A DNA stretch of 28,860 nucleotides from NCBI GenBank assembly GCA_964638165.1, contig CAZWYJ010000004.1:1-28860 (forward strand), read 5' to 3'. The translations under genes and the position numbers were made by a program. Below, piece after piece: positions 1-7,430 of this stretch. Source of the stretch: 2-12-FULL-60-25 sp964638165. GTDB taxonomy: Bacteria > Patescibacteriota > Patescibacteriia > 2-12-FULL-60-25. Every line of letters starts with the position of its first letter. Within the stretch, counting starts at the first letter, position 1. Below the pieces are notes generated by a model that did not search any database, was not told the origin of the DNA, and was given only the letters and a program-made list of their open reading frames with translations.

Positions 1-21
1 ATGAAAGGCAGTGCATATGTA

Positions 22-70
22 AGAGAGTTCCCCTCCCTGTGAAACAGGGAGGGGTTAGGGGTGGGTACGG
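22..70. repeat. GC-rich hairpin repeat, copy A
   Basis: A perfect 10-bp stem (30-39 with 45-54, CCCCTCCCTG/CAGGGAGGGG) has a 5-base loop and is followed by GGGGTTAGGGGTGGGT. The same unit with a different loop recurs at 17424-17493, and an inverted relative lies at 17358-17400. It sits just 3' of the uvrB stop, so it may also act in 3'-end formation, but there is no good U-run on the uvrB strand. Confidence 0.75.
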
Positions 71-99
71 AAGAGAGGGGCCGGGGGGGTGAGTTTATT

Positions 100-2193
100 T
101 CACCTCGTCTTCCCGTGCCTCGGCTTCTTCTTGCGGAGTGTGGCAGAACGCGGGCCTCCGGTCTTTTTCGTTTCCGTGGCCTTGCGCCGTTTGAGCTCTT
201 TTTGGATCTCGCCGATCTCATCACGCAGAATCGCGGCAAGCTCGAACTCGAGATTGTTTGCGGCCTCTTTCATCTCCTTCTCCTTTTCCGCCAATACGGC
301 TGAGAGGTCATGCGATTCGGCATTGAGCTCCAGCTTGAGAATTTCTTTAACGTCTTTCGTGTCCACCGAGAGGCCGAGCACGCCACGAATGTCCTTGATG
401 GCTTTAATGATCGTTTGTGGGGTGATCCCGTGCGTCTTATTGTACGCAATCTGCTTGGCGCGACGCCGTTCCGTTTCATCAATGGCGCGCTTCATGGATC
501 CGGTGATTGTATCCGCGTATAAGATGACGCGTCCGCGGACATTTCGGGCCGCGCGGCCGATGGTTTGGAGAATAGCGGTATCCGAGCGCAAAAAGCCTTC
601 TTTATCCGCATCAAGGATCGCCACGAGCGCGACCTCCGGCAAATCCAAGCCTTCACGGAGGAGGTTCACGCCCACGAGGCAGTCAAAATCTCCTTTGCGA
701 AAATCCGAGAGGATGCCGAGCCGGTCAACGGTTTTGACGTCCGAGTGGATGTACTTGGCCTTGATTTTTCGTTCTTCAAGAAAAGTCGCGAGGTCTTCCG
801 CCATCTTTTTCGTGAGCGTGGTGACGAGTGAACGCTCCCCTGCTTTCGTCGCCTTTTCGATCTCGCTGATGATGTCATCAATCTGCGACTTGTCTCCGGC
901 CTTTTTGGGACTGATCGGGCGTATGCTCACTTCCGGATCAACGAGGCCGGTCGGGCGCACGATCTGTTCCACGATCTGTGTCGAATTTTTGTATTCAAAT
1001 GGTCCGGGTGTGGCGCTCATGAGCACGACTTGATCCCACTTCTTCTGAATCTCGTCGAACTTCATCGGGCGATTATCTTTTGCGCTCGGCAAACGGAATC
1101 CGTGATCAATGAGTGTCTGTTTTCGGCTCCGATCCCCTTCGTACATGCCGGAGAGCTGGGGAACCGTCATGTGGCTCTCGTCAATGACCACGAGCGCATC
1201 ATCCGGGAAGTAGGAGAAGAGCGTGTCCGGCGGTTCCCCGGCAGGACGATTCGTCAAATGGCGCGAGTAGTTTTCGATGCCATTGCAGTAACCGAGGTTC
1301 TCGATCATTTCGAGATCGAATTTCGTCCGCCGATCCAGACGATCGGCTTCCAGAAGCTTCCCTTCTTTCTCAAACTTCGCGATCTGCTCTTTCAGTTCCG
1401 CGCGGATCGCCTCCACGGCTCGCTTTCGATCCGCTTCCGGCGTGATGAAGTGTTTTGCCGGAAAAATCCAGACATCGTCCTGCTCTCGCAGAACGGCGCG
1501 TGAGACCGGGTTGATCGCGAAAATCGCCTCAACGGTTCCGGACGGCGCTTCGATGCGATAGATCGTTTCCTCATTCGCCGGCATGATTTCCAAAAGACCG
1601 CCACGCACACGAAATGATCCGCGCACGAGGTCGCTATTCGTCCGGATGAACTGTATGTTCACGAGGCGCTGGAGCGTGTCGGATCGCGAAACATCCGTGC
1701 CCTTGACGATCTGAATTGCGCTCTTGAAATACTCCCCCGGCGTTCCAAGGCCGTAGATGCACGAAACGGATGCGCAGATGATCACGTCTTTTCGCGTGAG
1801 GAGCGCTTGCGTGGCATTGTGCCGAAGACGGTCAATCTCTTCATTGATCATCGCCTCTTTTTCGATGTAGGTATCCGAAGACGGGATGTATGCTTCCGGC
1901 TGGTAGTAGTCGTAGTAGGAGACGAAGTACTCCACGGCATTTTCCGGAAAGAATTCGCGGAACTCGTTCGTGAGTTGCGCCGCGAGCGTTTTATTGTGCG
2001 CGATGATAAGGGTCGGCTTCTGGATCTCCTGGATCACGTTCGCGATGGTGTACGTCTTTCCGGTTCCCGTGGCTCCGAGGAGCGTTTGGTACTTCTCTCC
2101 CTTCTTGAGACCGCCTACGAGTCCTCGAATAGCCTCCGGCTGGTCACCGGAGGGCTGATAGGGCTTATGGAGCTTGAATGGCCAGTCGTGCAT
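100..2193 (-). CDS. uvrB: UvrABC excinuclease subunit B
   Basis: UvrB is the damage-verifying helicase-like subunit of nucleotide excision repair. It is loaded by UvrA and recruits UvrC for the two incisions. From the ATG at 2193 the protein has 697 residues, near the family's usual 660-700. It opens with the family hallmark FKLHKPYQPSGDQPEAI. Walker A GATGTGKT is at residues 40-47, followed by the Tyr-rich beta-hairpin segment YYDYYQPEAYIPSSDTYIEKE. The DEAD-like box VVIDESH and motif VI QTIGRAARN follow. A UVR domain near the C-terminus (EKEMKEAANNLEFELAAILRDEI) is the UvrC-binding helix pair. The frame stays open upstream to 2367, but that stretch runs through a palindromic repeat and only TTG is available there, so 2193 is preferred. 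No SD or convincing promoter is seen before 2193. It is probably cotranscribed with the two genes upstream (3336 to 2371). Confidence 0.97.
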   Translation of the reverse strand: MHDWPFKLHKPYQPSGDQPEAIRGLVGGLKKGEKYQTLLGATGTGKTYTIANVIQEIQKPTLIIAHNKTLAAQLTNEFREFFPENAVEYFVSYYDYYQPEAYIPSSDTYIEKEAMINEEIDRLRHNATQALLTRKDVIICASVSCIYGLGTPGEYFKSAIQIVKGTDVSRSDTLQRLVNIQFIRTNSDLVRGSFRVRGGLLEIMPANEETIYRIEAPSGTVEAIFAINPVSRAVLREQDDVWIFPAKHFITPEADRKRAVEAIRAELKEQIAKFEKEGKLLEADRLDRRTKFDLEMIENLGYCNGIENYSRHLTNRPAGEPPDTLFSYFPDDALVVIDESHMTVPQLSGMYEGDRSRKQTLIDHGFRLPSAKDNRPMKFDEIQKKWDQVVLMSATPGPFEYKNSTQIVEQIVRPTGLVDPEVSIRPISPKKAGDKSQIDDIISEIEKATKAGERSLVTTLTKKMAEDLATFLEERKIKAKYIHSDVKTVDRLGILSDFRKGDFDCLVGVNLLREGLDLPEVALVAILDADKEGFLRSDTAILQTIGRAARNVRGRVILYADTITGSMKRAIDETERRRAKQIAYNKTHGITPQTIIKAIKDIRGVLGLSVDTKDVKEILKLELNAESHDLSAVLAEKEKEMKEAANNLEFELAAILRDEIGEIQKELKRRKATETKKTGGPRSATLRKKKPRHGKTR

Positions 2194-2212
2194 GGGTATG
2201 AGGCGATTTTTT

Positions 2213-2335
2213 AGAGCCTGTTGAAAAAGGCGCCTTGCTTGCGCTTCACTCAAAAACTCCTCAACGTATGTTGCATACGTTTTCGTCGTTTTTTCGCTCC
2301 AGCGCGGCGCAATCCATCCTTTTTCAACAGGCTCT
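2213..2335. repeat. 123-bp full-length palindromic element with 18-bp perfect terminal inverted repeats
   Basis: Termini AGAGCCTGTTGAAAAAGG (2213-2230) and its exact reverse complement (2318-2335) bound the element. The centre carries a 7-bp perfect hairpin, ACGTATG/CATACGT (2264-2270 with 2274-2280). The intervening arms also pair imperfectly, so the whole unit can fold. It lies 20 bp upstream of the uvrB ATG, and on the minus strand it is open in the uvrB frame. It looks like a MITE or a Rickettsia-palindromic-element analogue. No transposase is encoded in the window. Confidence 0.85.
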
Positions 2336-2365
2336 TGGTTTTTAGCATAAATCTTCCCAAAATCC

Positions 2366-2386
2366 AAACCCTAAACCCTAAACCCT
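2366..2386. repeat. Tandem heptamer (AAACCCT)3
   Basis: Three perfect tandem copies of AAACCCT lie at 2366-2372, 2373-2379 and 2380-2386. On the minus strand they read AGGGTTT and supply the last codons and the TAG stop of the upstream membrane-protein gene. Confidence 0.9.
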
Positions 2387-2793
2387 CTCCTCTTCTTTAC
2401 TGCCGCTATCACGAACGAGATGAGGAGTCCGATGAGGGCGAAGATGATGATGGTGATGATGAGGTTCAAAATGATCGCGAACGCCATATTACAGACGAAA
2501 ACGGATGTGCGCTCGGCGATATCCGCTTTGCTGGGCAATTTGTTGCACAGGGCGATTGATGCTGACGCAAAGAGGTTGGAGGTAAAAGGCGCGAGTTGAA
2601 GAATGAGGCGTGTTGGCCAAAAGATGAGCTGATATCCGGCGCCAACGAGGAGACTCATCTGAAAGACCATGGCTCCGATGATACAGACGACTTGATAGAC
2701 GATGCCGAAGACGATGCCGAAAATCGGCGCCCGTTTCATGTTAAGGAGATAGATTTCTTTTTGATTCCTCTTTTTCCAAAAAGCGAGATGCAT
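2371..2793 (-). CDS. Hypothetical integral membrane protein (140 aa)
   Basis: I do not recognise a family. The protein has a short basic N-terminus. A hydrophobic region of about residues 22-60 (APIFGIVFGIVYQVVCIIGAMVF, then SLLVGAGYQLIFW) could hold one or two membrane spans. A polar middle containing two Cys follows, then a long hydrophobic stretch at about 104-132 (AFAIILNLIITIIIFALIG) before a KKRRGFRV tail. The last codons and the TAG stop fall inside the (AAACCCT)3 repeat, so the tail may be repeat-derived. The start is 9 bp after the stop of the upstream gene, which suggests cotranscription with it and with uvrB. An alternative start is the internal Met at residue 19 (MKRAPIFG), immediately before the first membrane segment. 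Function unknown. Confidence 0.7.
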   Translation of the reverse strand: MHLAFWKKRNQKEIYLLNMKRAPIFGIVFGIVYQVVCIIGAMVFQMSLLVGAGYQLIFWPTRLILQLAPFTSNLFASASIALCNKLPSKADIAERTSVFVCNMAFAIILNLIITIIIFALIGLLISFVIAAVKKRRGFRV

Positions 2794-2802
2794 AGAGCTC
2801 GG

Positions 2803-3336
2803 TTAGAAGTCATTGGTTGATGCTGTTGTTTCGGTGAACGTTTCCGGCTGATAGTCCAATTGATACTGCAGTCGTTTCTGTTCCACGCCTTCCCATTTTA
2901 GCACGATGTCCACGATATTTCGGCCGGGTGAAAGTATGAGGCGCTCGGCGAATTCCCCGCTCTCCCGTTTCATGACAACGGTCGTTCCTTGCAGGAGCAC
3001 GGTAAAATCGTGGAGCGATTCGCGCAAGACCGGAAAGTTTTCTATTTTTCCATAAACGGTCACTTCCGGATCGTGAACGATGTCTTCGGCATTGAGCTGT
3101 CGGCCGTCCCCGTACACGATGACGGGCATGGTGATGCGGACGTTGGGCCGGAGCCCATGGATCATTTCGTTGATCATAGGGGTCCGTTCTTCGTGGCACT
3201 CCGTCCAGATCCAGAGTCCGGCAAGCGCGATAACGATAAGAAGAAGGATGATGAGCACGCCTTGAATGCGAATGGTACGCAAAAACTTCCGCTCATCTAC
3301 CGCGGATTTTTTTGGCACCTTCTTATCTACGCTCAT
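2803..3336 (-). CDS. Hypothetical single-pass membrane protein (177 aa)
   Basis: No family is recognised. A basic cytoplasmic N-terminus (MSVDKKVPKKSAVDERKF) precedes one membrane span at about residues 26-45 (VLIILLLIVIALAGLWIW). An extracytoplasmic domain of about 130 residues rich in predicted beta strands follows. It includes HDPEVTVYGKIENFPVLRE and RLILSPGRNIVDIVLKWEG, which look like an immunoglobulin-like or carboxypeptidase-regulatory-like fold; this is inference only. The frame is open further upstream, but the ATG at 3336 is chosen because an extended -10 box (TGCTACAAT, 3351-3343) puts the predicted +1 exactly on its A. The gene is divergent from dus and heads the cluster leading into uvrB. 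Confidence 0.75.
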   Translation of the reverse strand: MSVDKKVPKKSAVDERKFLRTIRIQGVLIILLLIVIALAGLWIWTECHEERTPMINEMIHGLRPNVRITMPVIVYGDGRQLNAEDIVHDPEVTVYGKIENFPVLRESLHDFTVLLQGTTVVMKRESGEFAERLILSPGRNIVDIVLKWEGVEQKRLQYQLDYQPETFTETTASTNDF

Positions 3337-3342
3337 GCGAGT

Positions 3343-3351
3343 ATTGTAGCA
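3343..3351 (-). promoter_or_regulatory. Extended -10 promoter of the 2803-3336 gene, leaderless geometry
   Basis: The minus strand reads TGC TACAAT. The last base of the hexamer is at 3343, so a standard 7-base step puts +1 at 3336, the A of the ATG. No clear -35 is seen, as is allowed for extended -10 promoters. Confidence 0.65.
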
Positions 3352-3354
3352 CGA

Positions 3355-3383
3355 TTGTCTTTTTGCCTTTTCTCTGCTATAAA
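3355..3383 (+). promoter_or_regulatory. Promoter of dus, -35 TTGTCT, 17 bp, TGC-TATAAA
   Basis: The -35 TTGTCT (3355-3360), a 17-bp spacer and the extended -10 TGCTATAAA (3375-3383) give a predicted +1 at about 3390. This is just before the ATG at 3392 and downstream of the other in-frame ATG at 3386. No SD is present, so a leaderless mRNA is implied. The -35 region lies beside the divergent promoter. Confidence 0.7.
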
Positions 3384-3391
3384 CCATGCTC

Positions 3392-4345
3392 ATGTTCTCA
3401 TGGTCTTCACTCCCCCGTCCGATCCTTGGCGTTTCGCCCATGGCGGATATGACGGATACGCCGTTCAACCTCGTGTGCAAACAATACGGGGCTCCGATTA
3501 TTTTTAAGGAGATGATCTCCTCGGAAGCGGTAGTGCGCGGAAATCCGAAGACACTTGCCATGGCTGCGAACGAGGATGCGGAACGTCCGGTGATCCAGCA
3601 GATCTTTGGATCAGATGCAGCGACCATGGCAAAAGCTGCGGAGAAGATCGTTTCCGCCTGCGCGCCGGACGGCATTGACATCAATATGGGTTGTCCGGTC
3701 TATAAGATCGTGTCGAACTTTGATGGAGCCGCGCTCATGAAAGAGCCGGAGCGCGCCGCTTCGATTGTTCGGGAAATCAAGAAAGTCGTGAATGTCCCGG
3801 TGAGCGTAAAAACGCGCTTGGGTTGGTCCGATGATACGGATTGCCTGGACTTCGTGCGGATTCTGGAAGACGCCGGCGCGGATCTCATTACGGTTCATGG
3901 GCGCACAAAAACGCAGGGGTATAGCGGAACGGCGAACTGGGAACGGGTTGGTGAGGTAAAGAAAAACGTGTCTATCCCCGTTCTCGTGAATGGCGATATC
4001 ATTTCTCCGGAGACGGCAAAGAAGGCGCTCGAAGTCTCTGGCGCGGATGGATTGCTCATTGGACGTGGCGTGCTGGGACATCCGTGGATCTTCGCGGAGA
4101 TTCAGGCAACGATGGACGGGACGGCGTATGAATCACCGACGCTTCAGGATCGCATCCGTATCGTGCGCATGCACGCGGAGCTCCAAGTCCGTCGCTACGG
4201 CGAACGTGGCCTCGTCAAACTGCGCAAGCATCTCCCATTCTATTTTAAAGGCATGAGCGGATGGAAAGAAATCCGCGAAGATCTCGTCCGCATCAGTACG
4301 CTGGCGGAGCTGGAGGGGATTTTGGGACGGTTGAAAACAAGTTGA
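3392..4345 (+). CDS. dus: tRNA-dihydrouridine synthase (Dus family, DusB-like)
   Basis: This FMN- and NAD(P)H-dependent enzyme reduces uridine to dihydrouridine in the D-loop of tRNAs. The protein is a TIM barrel of 317 residues from the ATG at 3392. It starts with the flavin-binding PILGVSPMADMTDTPF and contains the catalytic Cys in NMGCPVYKIV (about C101). Conserved Lys in VSVKTRLGW (about K140) and His in VHGRTKTQGYSG (about H169) follow, then the phosphate-binding VLVNGDI and GLLIGRGVLGHPWIF. The KLRKHLPFYFKGMSG segment near the C-terminus is typical of the DusB branch. ATG 3386 would add two residues (Met-Leu) but lies upstream of the predicted +1. The stop codon lies within the first unit of the downstream AGTTGATTGG repeat. 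This is one of only two plus-strand genes here. Confidence 0.95.
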   Translation: MFSWSSLPRPILGVSPMADMTDTPFNLVCKQYGAPIIFKEMISSEAVVRGNPKTLAMAANEDAERPVIQQIFGSDAATMAKAAEKIVSACAPDGIDINMGCPVYKIVSNFDGAALMKEPERAASIVREIKKVVNVPVSVKTRLGWSDDTDCLDFVRILEDAGADLITVHGRTKTQGYSGTANWERVGEVKKNVSIPVLVNGDIISPETAKKALEVSGADGLLIGRGVLGHPWIFAEIQATMDGTAYESPTLQDRIRIVRMHAELQVRRYGERGLVKLRKHLPFYFKGMSGWKEIREDLVRISTLAELEGILGRLKTS

Positions 4346-4533
4346 TTGGATGATTGGTAAATACATGCTCAGTCGGTAATCCACTGGTTTGACCAGTGGA
4401 CTCACAAGGTTCGACCTTCACACAGGGTAACAAAAAACATAGTAAACTTCTGGGAGCTGGTGGTGTCTAACTAGTTGATTAGAAAATGCAATTCTCTAAT
4501 CAACCAATCATCCATTCACCAATCAACTATTTA
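4342..4533. repeat. TTGATTGG-type inverted repeat region between convergent genes
   Basis: The left arm (about 4342-4364, AGTTGATTGGATGATTGGTAAATA) and right arm (about 4495-4533) are near reverse complements. Inside are three small hairpins. One has an 8-bp stem, TCCACTGG/CCAGTGGA (4380-4387 with 4393-4400). A second is AAGGT-TCG-ACCTT (4406-4418). The third is GTTGATTAGA/TCTAATCAAC (4474-4483 with 4495-4504). The region spans the whole gap between the dus stop (plus) and the M23-gene stop (minus), so it could terminate both. The same motif family recurs at 8725-9007. Confidence 0.75.
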
Positions 4534-5802
4534 CCGTATCTTCAGCGCTTTGTACTCTTCGTAGTAATCGTAGTAGTCGTTCGGAACCTGCGGGAGGTAT
4601 TTTTCCGGATCTACCGGGATTCCGTCTTTTCGGACTTCGAAGTGGAGGTGCGGGCCGGTCGAAAGGCCTGCGCCTGGCGCACCCGGAGCACCTCCGGAGA
4701 GCGCGATGAGGTCTCCCCGCTCCACGAACGTGTCCGGCTTTGCCACGAACTTTGACAGGTGAGCGTAGACGGTCGCGAGTCCTCCTGTATGGACGATCAT
4801 GAGGTAGTTTCCGTACATGCGCCCTGTCTTGTTCCATGCGACATATCCGCCACCGGCGGATTTTACCTGCGTCCCCACTTTGGCGCGGATATCCGTTCCG
4901 GAATGCTCAAAGAGGTTGCGGAACGGGTAGCTCGGATCGTGGAAGATGGCGGTGATGCCTGATGATGGATCAATCGGCCAGGAGAGCGAGGCATTGCCAC
5001 GTGCGAGCGCGTCGTCCACGGAGCGAAGTTGCTCCTTGAGACGGTTTTCGAGGTTCACGACTTCGTCAGACGTTGATGCCTGTTGCTGTCGCAATTCATA
5101 CAGGATGCGCTGGAACTCCTGTTCATTCTCTTTCGTTTGCGCGATGAGCGACTGCTTGAAGTTTTTCTCGGCTTCAAATGCGAGCATCTCTTTTTTTAGC
5201 GTCTGGCGCTCTTCTTCGGCTTCCGTCTGCTTATCCGTTTTTTCGACAGCTCGCGTCTCCAACTCGCGCTTCAGATTCTTTGTTTGTGCAACGGTCTGCC
5301 CGAGCTCCCGATCAAGTTTTTTGAGATTTTCAAGCGACGCAAAGAATTCCGAAAGCGACGGCTGTGTGAGAAAAACGTCGAACGGCGTCACCTCGTCGGC
5401 ATAATGGATATCTCTGAGGATCTGTGCGGTGAGCTTTTTCTGTTTTTCCAACCGTGCGGATTTCGATACGATATCTTTTTCGATCAATTCGATTTCGAGG
5501 GTGAGAGACTCTATTTCGATGCGCGTCCGTTCGATGGAGAGCTCTTTTTCTTTGACGCGATTTTCCAGAAGCGCAATCTGATTTTCCAGGTTCACGCTCT
5601 CATTTTGTCGTTCAGCTATTTTTTCCTTATACGACTTGATCATCGCATCAATTTCCTTCACCTGCATTTGCCTGGTCTTGATGGCATTATTGATCTCGTC
5701 AACATCCGTTTGCGCTCCCGCGATTTTCGGCGTCATGCAGAAAACAACCATGGCGCTTATGGACGCGATGAAAAATAAACGGTTGATGGACAGCCTCCGC
5801 AT
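4531..5802 (-). CDS. Secreted murein hydrolase activator-like protein: coiled coil plus M23 peptidase domain
   Basis: The 423-residue protein resembles EnvC/NlpD-type divisome hydrolases or their activators. It starts with a signal peptide (residues 1-30, hydrophobic FFIASISAMVVF, likely cleavage after AGA). A long coiled coil (about 33-270, heptads rich in E, K, L and Q) follows. A C-terminal LytM/M23 domain (about 275-410) ends the protein. Zinc-ligand motifs are intact: H300 and D304 in EHSGTDIRAKVGTQV, His in YAHLSK, and H385/H387 in GPHLHFEVR. Active EnvC-like activators often lose these ligands; here they are present, so it may be an active endopeptidase. It should act on peptidoglycan outside the membrane, perhaps in daughter-cell separation. 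The promoter is TTGGAA, 17 bp, TGC-TATACT (5837-5809), with the predicted +1 exactly at the ATG. No SD. Confidence 0.9.
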   Translation of the reverse strand: MRRLSINRLFFIASISAMVVFCMTPKIAGAQTDVDEINNAIKTRQMQVKEIDAMIKSYKEKIAERQNESVNLENQIALLENRVKEKELSIERTRIEIESLTLEIELIEKDIVSKSARLEKQKKLTAQILRDIHYADEVTPFDVFLTQPSLSEFFASLENLKKLDRELGQTVAQTKNLKRELETRAVEKTDKQTEAEEERQTLKKEMLAFEAEKNFKQSLIAQTKENEQEFQRILYELRQQQASTSDEVVNLENRLKEQLRSVDDALARGNASLSWPIDPSSGITAIFHDPSYPFRNLFEHSGTDIRAKVGTQVKSAGGGYVAWNKTGRMYGNYLMIVHTGGLATVYAHLSKFVAKPDTFVERGDLIALSGGAPGAPGAGLSTGPHLHFEVRKDGIPVDPEKYLPQVPNDYYDYYEEYKALKIR

Positions 5803-5808
5803 GCGCTC

Positions 5809-5837
5809 AGTATAGCAAGAGAAATATCAAATTCCAA
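5809..5837 (-). promoter_or_regulatory. Promoter of the M23 gene, leaderless
   Basis: The -35 TTGGAA (5837-5832), an exact 17-bp spacer and the extended -10 TGCTATACT (5817-5809) are present on the minus strand. Seven bases beyond the hexamer is 5802, the A of the ATG. The -35 hexamer belongs to the AATTCCAAA repeat that fills 5829-5897. Confidence 0.75.
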
Positions 5838-5897
5838 ACCCCAAATTCCAAAGAAATCCATCATTTTTTGTGATTTGGAACTTGTTATTTGGAATTT
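5829..5897. repeat. AAATTCCAAA palindromic repeat
   Basis: AAATTCCAAA occurs directly at 5829-5838 and 5843-5852 and inverted (TTTGGAATTT) at 5888-5897, with a partial inverted copy TTTGGAAC at 5874-5881. The unit therefore folds into a hairpin. It supplies the TAA stop of gltX and the -35 of the M23 gene. A related fragment is at 19631-19658. Confidence 0.75.
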
Positions 5898-7366
5898 TCA
5901 CGAAGTGCTTGGATTGCTTGATCAAGACGGTTGAGCGAGGCCTTTTCCCCAAAGGTAAAGAGGAGTTCGAATGGCGGAGGAGATTGCTTTTTGCCGGATA
6001 ATGCCACGCGAAGGGGCCAGAGGACTTCCCCATTCCCCCATCCATGATCCGCGATCATCTGCTTAATCTTCGCTTCCAGAGCCGAAGGAGATGTCCAGTC
6101 TGAAGAGGGCATGATCAGCAGGAGCTCCTTGATAGTCTGGAGTCTCGCGGCTGCATCCTCCGACGTCTGCTCTTTCCAGCGGACGAGGTCGGCTTGAGGG
6201 GGTTCCGTGGGTGGAATGAAATCGCCCGCGATCGTGGCGATATCCGTTTTATTCGAAATACGATCACGGATGAGCGTTGCGATGCGATGTTGAACATCGG
6301 AATCCTGCGCGATCTTCGCGAGTTCGTTATGAACGTACGCAAAGAATTCCTCTTCCGGAAGCTGTTTGAGGTAGTGGCTATTAAGCCAATCGAGTTTTTC
6401 AAAATTCACCACAGCTCCGCTCCTGTTCACCTTCGAGAGGTCAAAAAGCTCTGCGAGCTCGTGACGATCGAAGATTTCCCGATCCGCTGTCGGATTCCAA
6501 CCGAGGAGCGCGATGAAGTTGATGATGGCTTCCGGAAGGTAGCCCTTCTCGAGGTAGGATTCCACGCTCACATCGCCCTGTCGCTTGGAGAGTTTTGTCC
6601 GATCCGCGTTCAGGAGGAGTGGGACGTGTGCGAACTTCGGGTGTTCCCATCCGAAGGCCTGGTAGATGAAGAGGTGCTTTGGCGTTGACGAGAGCCACTC
6701 TTCTCCGCGGATCACATGCGTGATCTCCATATCATGATCATCCGAGGTCGCGGCAAGGTGGTAGGTGGCAATGCCATCGGCTTTGATGATGACCTGGTCA
6801 TCAATCTCTTTCCAATCGAAGGTAATATCTCCGCGGATCTCATCGTGGAATGTCACGGATCCCTGGTCCGGCACCTTGAGCCGGATCACGTGCGATTCGC
6901 CTTTGTGTAGCTTCGCTTCTACCTCGTCCGGAGAAAGTTTGAGGCATGTGCGATCATACCGCGTGGGCAATCCGGCATCGTGTTGCGTCTTCCGCATCTC
7001 CTCCAGTCGTTCCGCGGAGCAGAAACAGTGATAAGCCAGGCCTTTCTGAATCAGTTCTTGCGCTCTCGCTTGATGGATCGGCGTTCGTTTGGTTTGCAGG
7101 TATGGAGTATGCGGACCGCGCTCGATCATCTTTCCGGCATCGTCAATCCACATGCCTTCATCCGGAATGATGCCAACTGTTTTGAGCGATCGGCAGAACG
7201 CCTCGGCCGCTCCTTCGACAAAGCGTTTTTGATCCGTGTCTTCAATGCGAAGGATGAGCGTTCCCTTATGACGTTCGGCAAAGAGCGCGTCGTACAGACA
7301 GGTTCGGAGATTTCCGATATGGATGAATCCGGTTGGGCTGGGCGCCATGCGAACGCGAACGGTCAT
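5885..7366 (-). CDS. gltX: Glutamyl-tRNA synthetase
   Basis: This class I aminoacyl-tRNA synthetase charges tRNA-Glu. The protein has 493 residues, a normal length. The N-terminal Rossmann signature is APSPTGFIHIGNLRT, where HIGN (16-19) stands for HIGH. A CFCSAERLEEMRK segment with a downstream Cys resembles the zinc-binding insertion of bacterial GluRS. The GWEHPKFAHVPLLLN block precedes the KMSKS-equivalent KLSKR (258-262). The C-terminal anticodon-binding region ends LFTFGEKASLNRLDQAIQALRENSK. The last codons and stop lie in the AAATTCCAAA repeat. Whether it is discriminating or also charges tRNA-Gln (needing GatCAB) cannot be told here. The likely promoter is TTGACC, 18 bp, TAGGAT, giving +1 about 3 bases before the ATG. 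No SD. Confidence 0.97.
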   Translation of the reverse strand: MTVRVRMAPSPTGFIHIGNLRTCLYDALFAERHKGTLILRIEDTDQKRFVEGAAEAFCRSLKTVGIIPDEGMWIDDAGKMIERGPHTPYLQTKRTPIHQARAQELIQKGLAYHCFCSAERLEEMRKTQHDAGLPTRYDRTCLKLSPDEVEAKLHKGESHVIRLKVPDQGSVTFHDEIRGDITFDWKEIDDQVIIKADGIATYHLAATSDDHDMEITHVIRGEEWLSSTPKHLFIYQAFGWEHPKFAHVPLLLNADRTKLSKRQGDVSVESYLEKGYLPEAIINFIALLGWNPTADREIFDRHELAELFDLSKVNRSGAVVNFEKLDWLNSHYLKQLPEEEFFAYVHNELAKIAQDSDVQHRIATLIRDRISNKTDIATIAGDFIPPTEPPQADLVRWKEQTSEDAAARLQTIKELLLIMPSSDWTSPSALEAKIKQMIADHGWGNGEVLWPLRVALSGKKQSPPPFELLFTFGEKASLNRLDQAIQALRENSK

Positions 7367-7375
7367 AGTTCATTT

Positions 7376-7405
7376 ATCCTACGGGATGCGAGGGATGTTG
7401 GTCAA
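7376..7405 (-). promoter_or_regulatory. gltX: Promoter of gltX, near-leaderless
   Basis: TTGACC (7405-7400), an 18-bp spacer and TAGGAT (7381-7376) put +1 at about 7369, leaving a 3-base leader before the ATG at 7366. There is no TG extension. Confidence 0.5.
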
Positions 7406-7430
7406 TGACGAGAAGGAGGATGAAACGCGA

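Noticed and set aside
89..1033. Plus-strand open frame of 314 codons opposite uvrB
   Set aside because: It lies fully antisense to a strongly conserved uvrB, its translation is rich in Ser/Arg low-complexity sequence, and it matches no family.
2194..2367. N-terminal extension of UvrB from a TTG at 2367
   Set aside because: The extension is encoded mostly by the palindromic element, and UvrB homologues begin at the FKLHKPY region; kept only as a finding.
4361..4420. tRNA-like string: GCTCAGTCGGTA, then a hairpin, then GGTTCGACC at about the right spacing
   Set aside because: The D-stem does not pair, the T-stem fails after TTCGA, and no acceptor stem is present. At best a decayed tRNA remnant; more likely chance within the repeat region.
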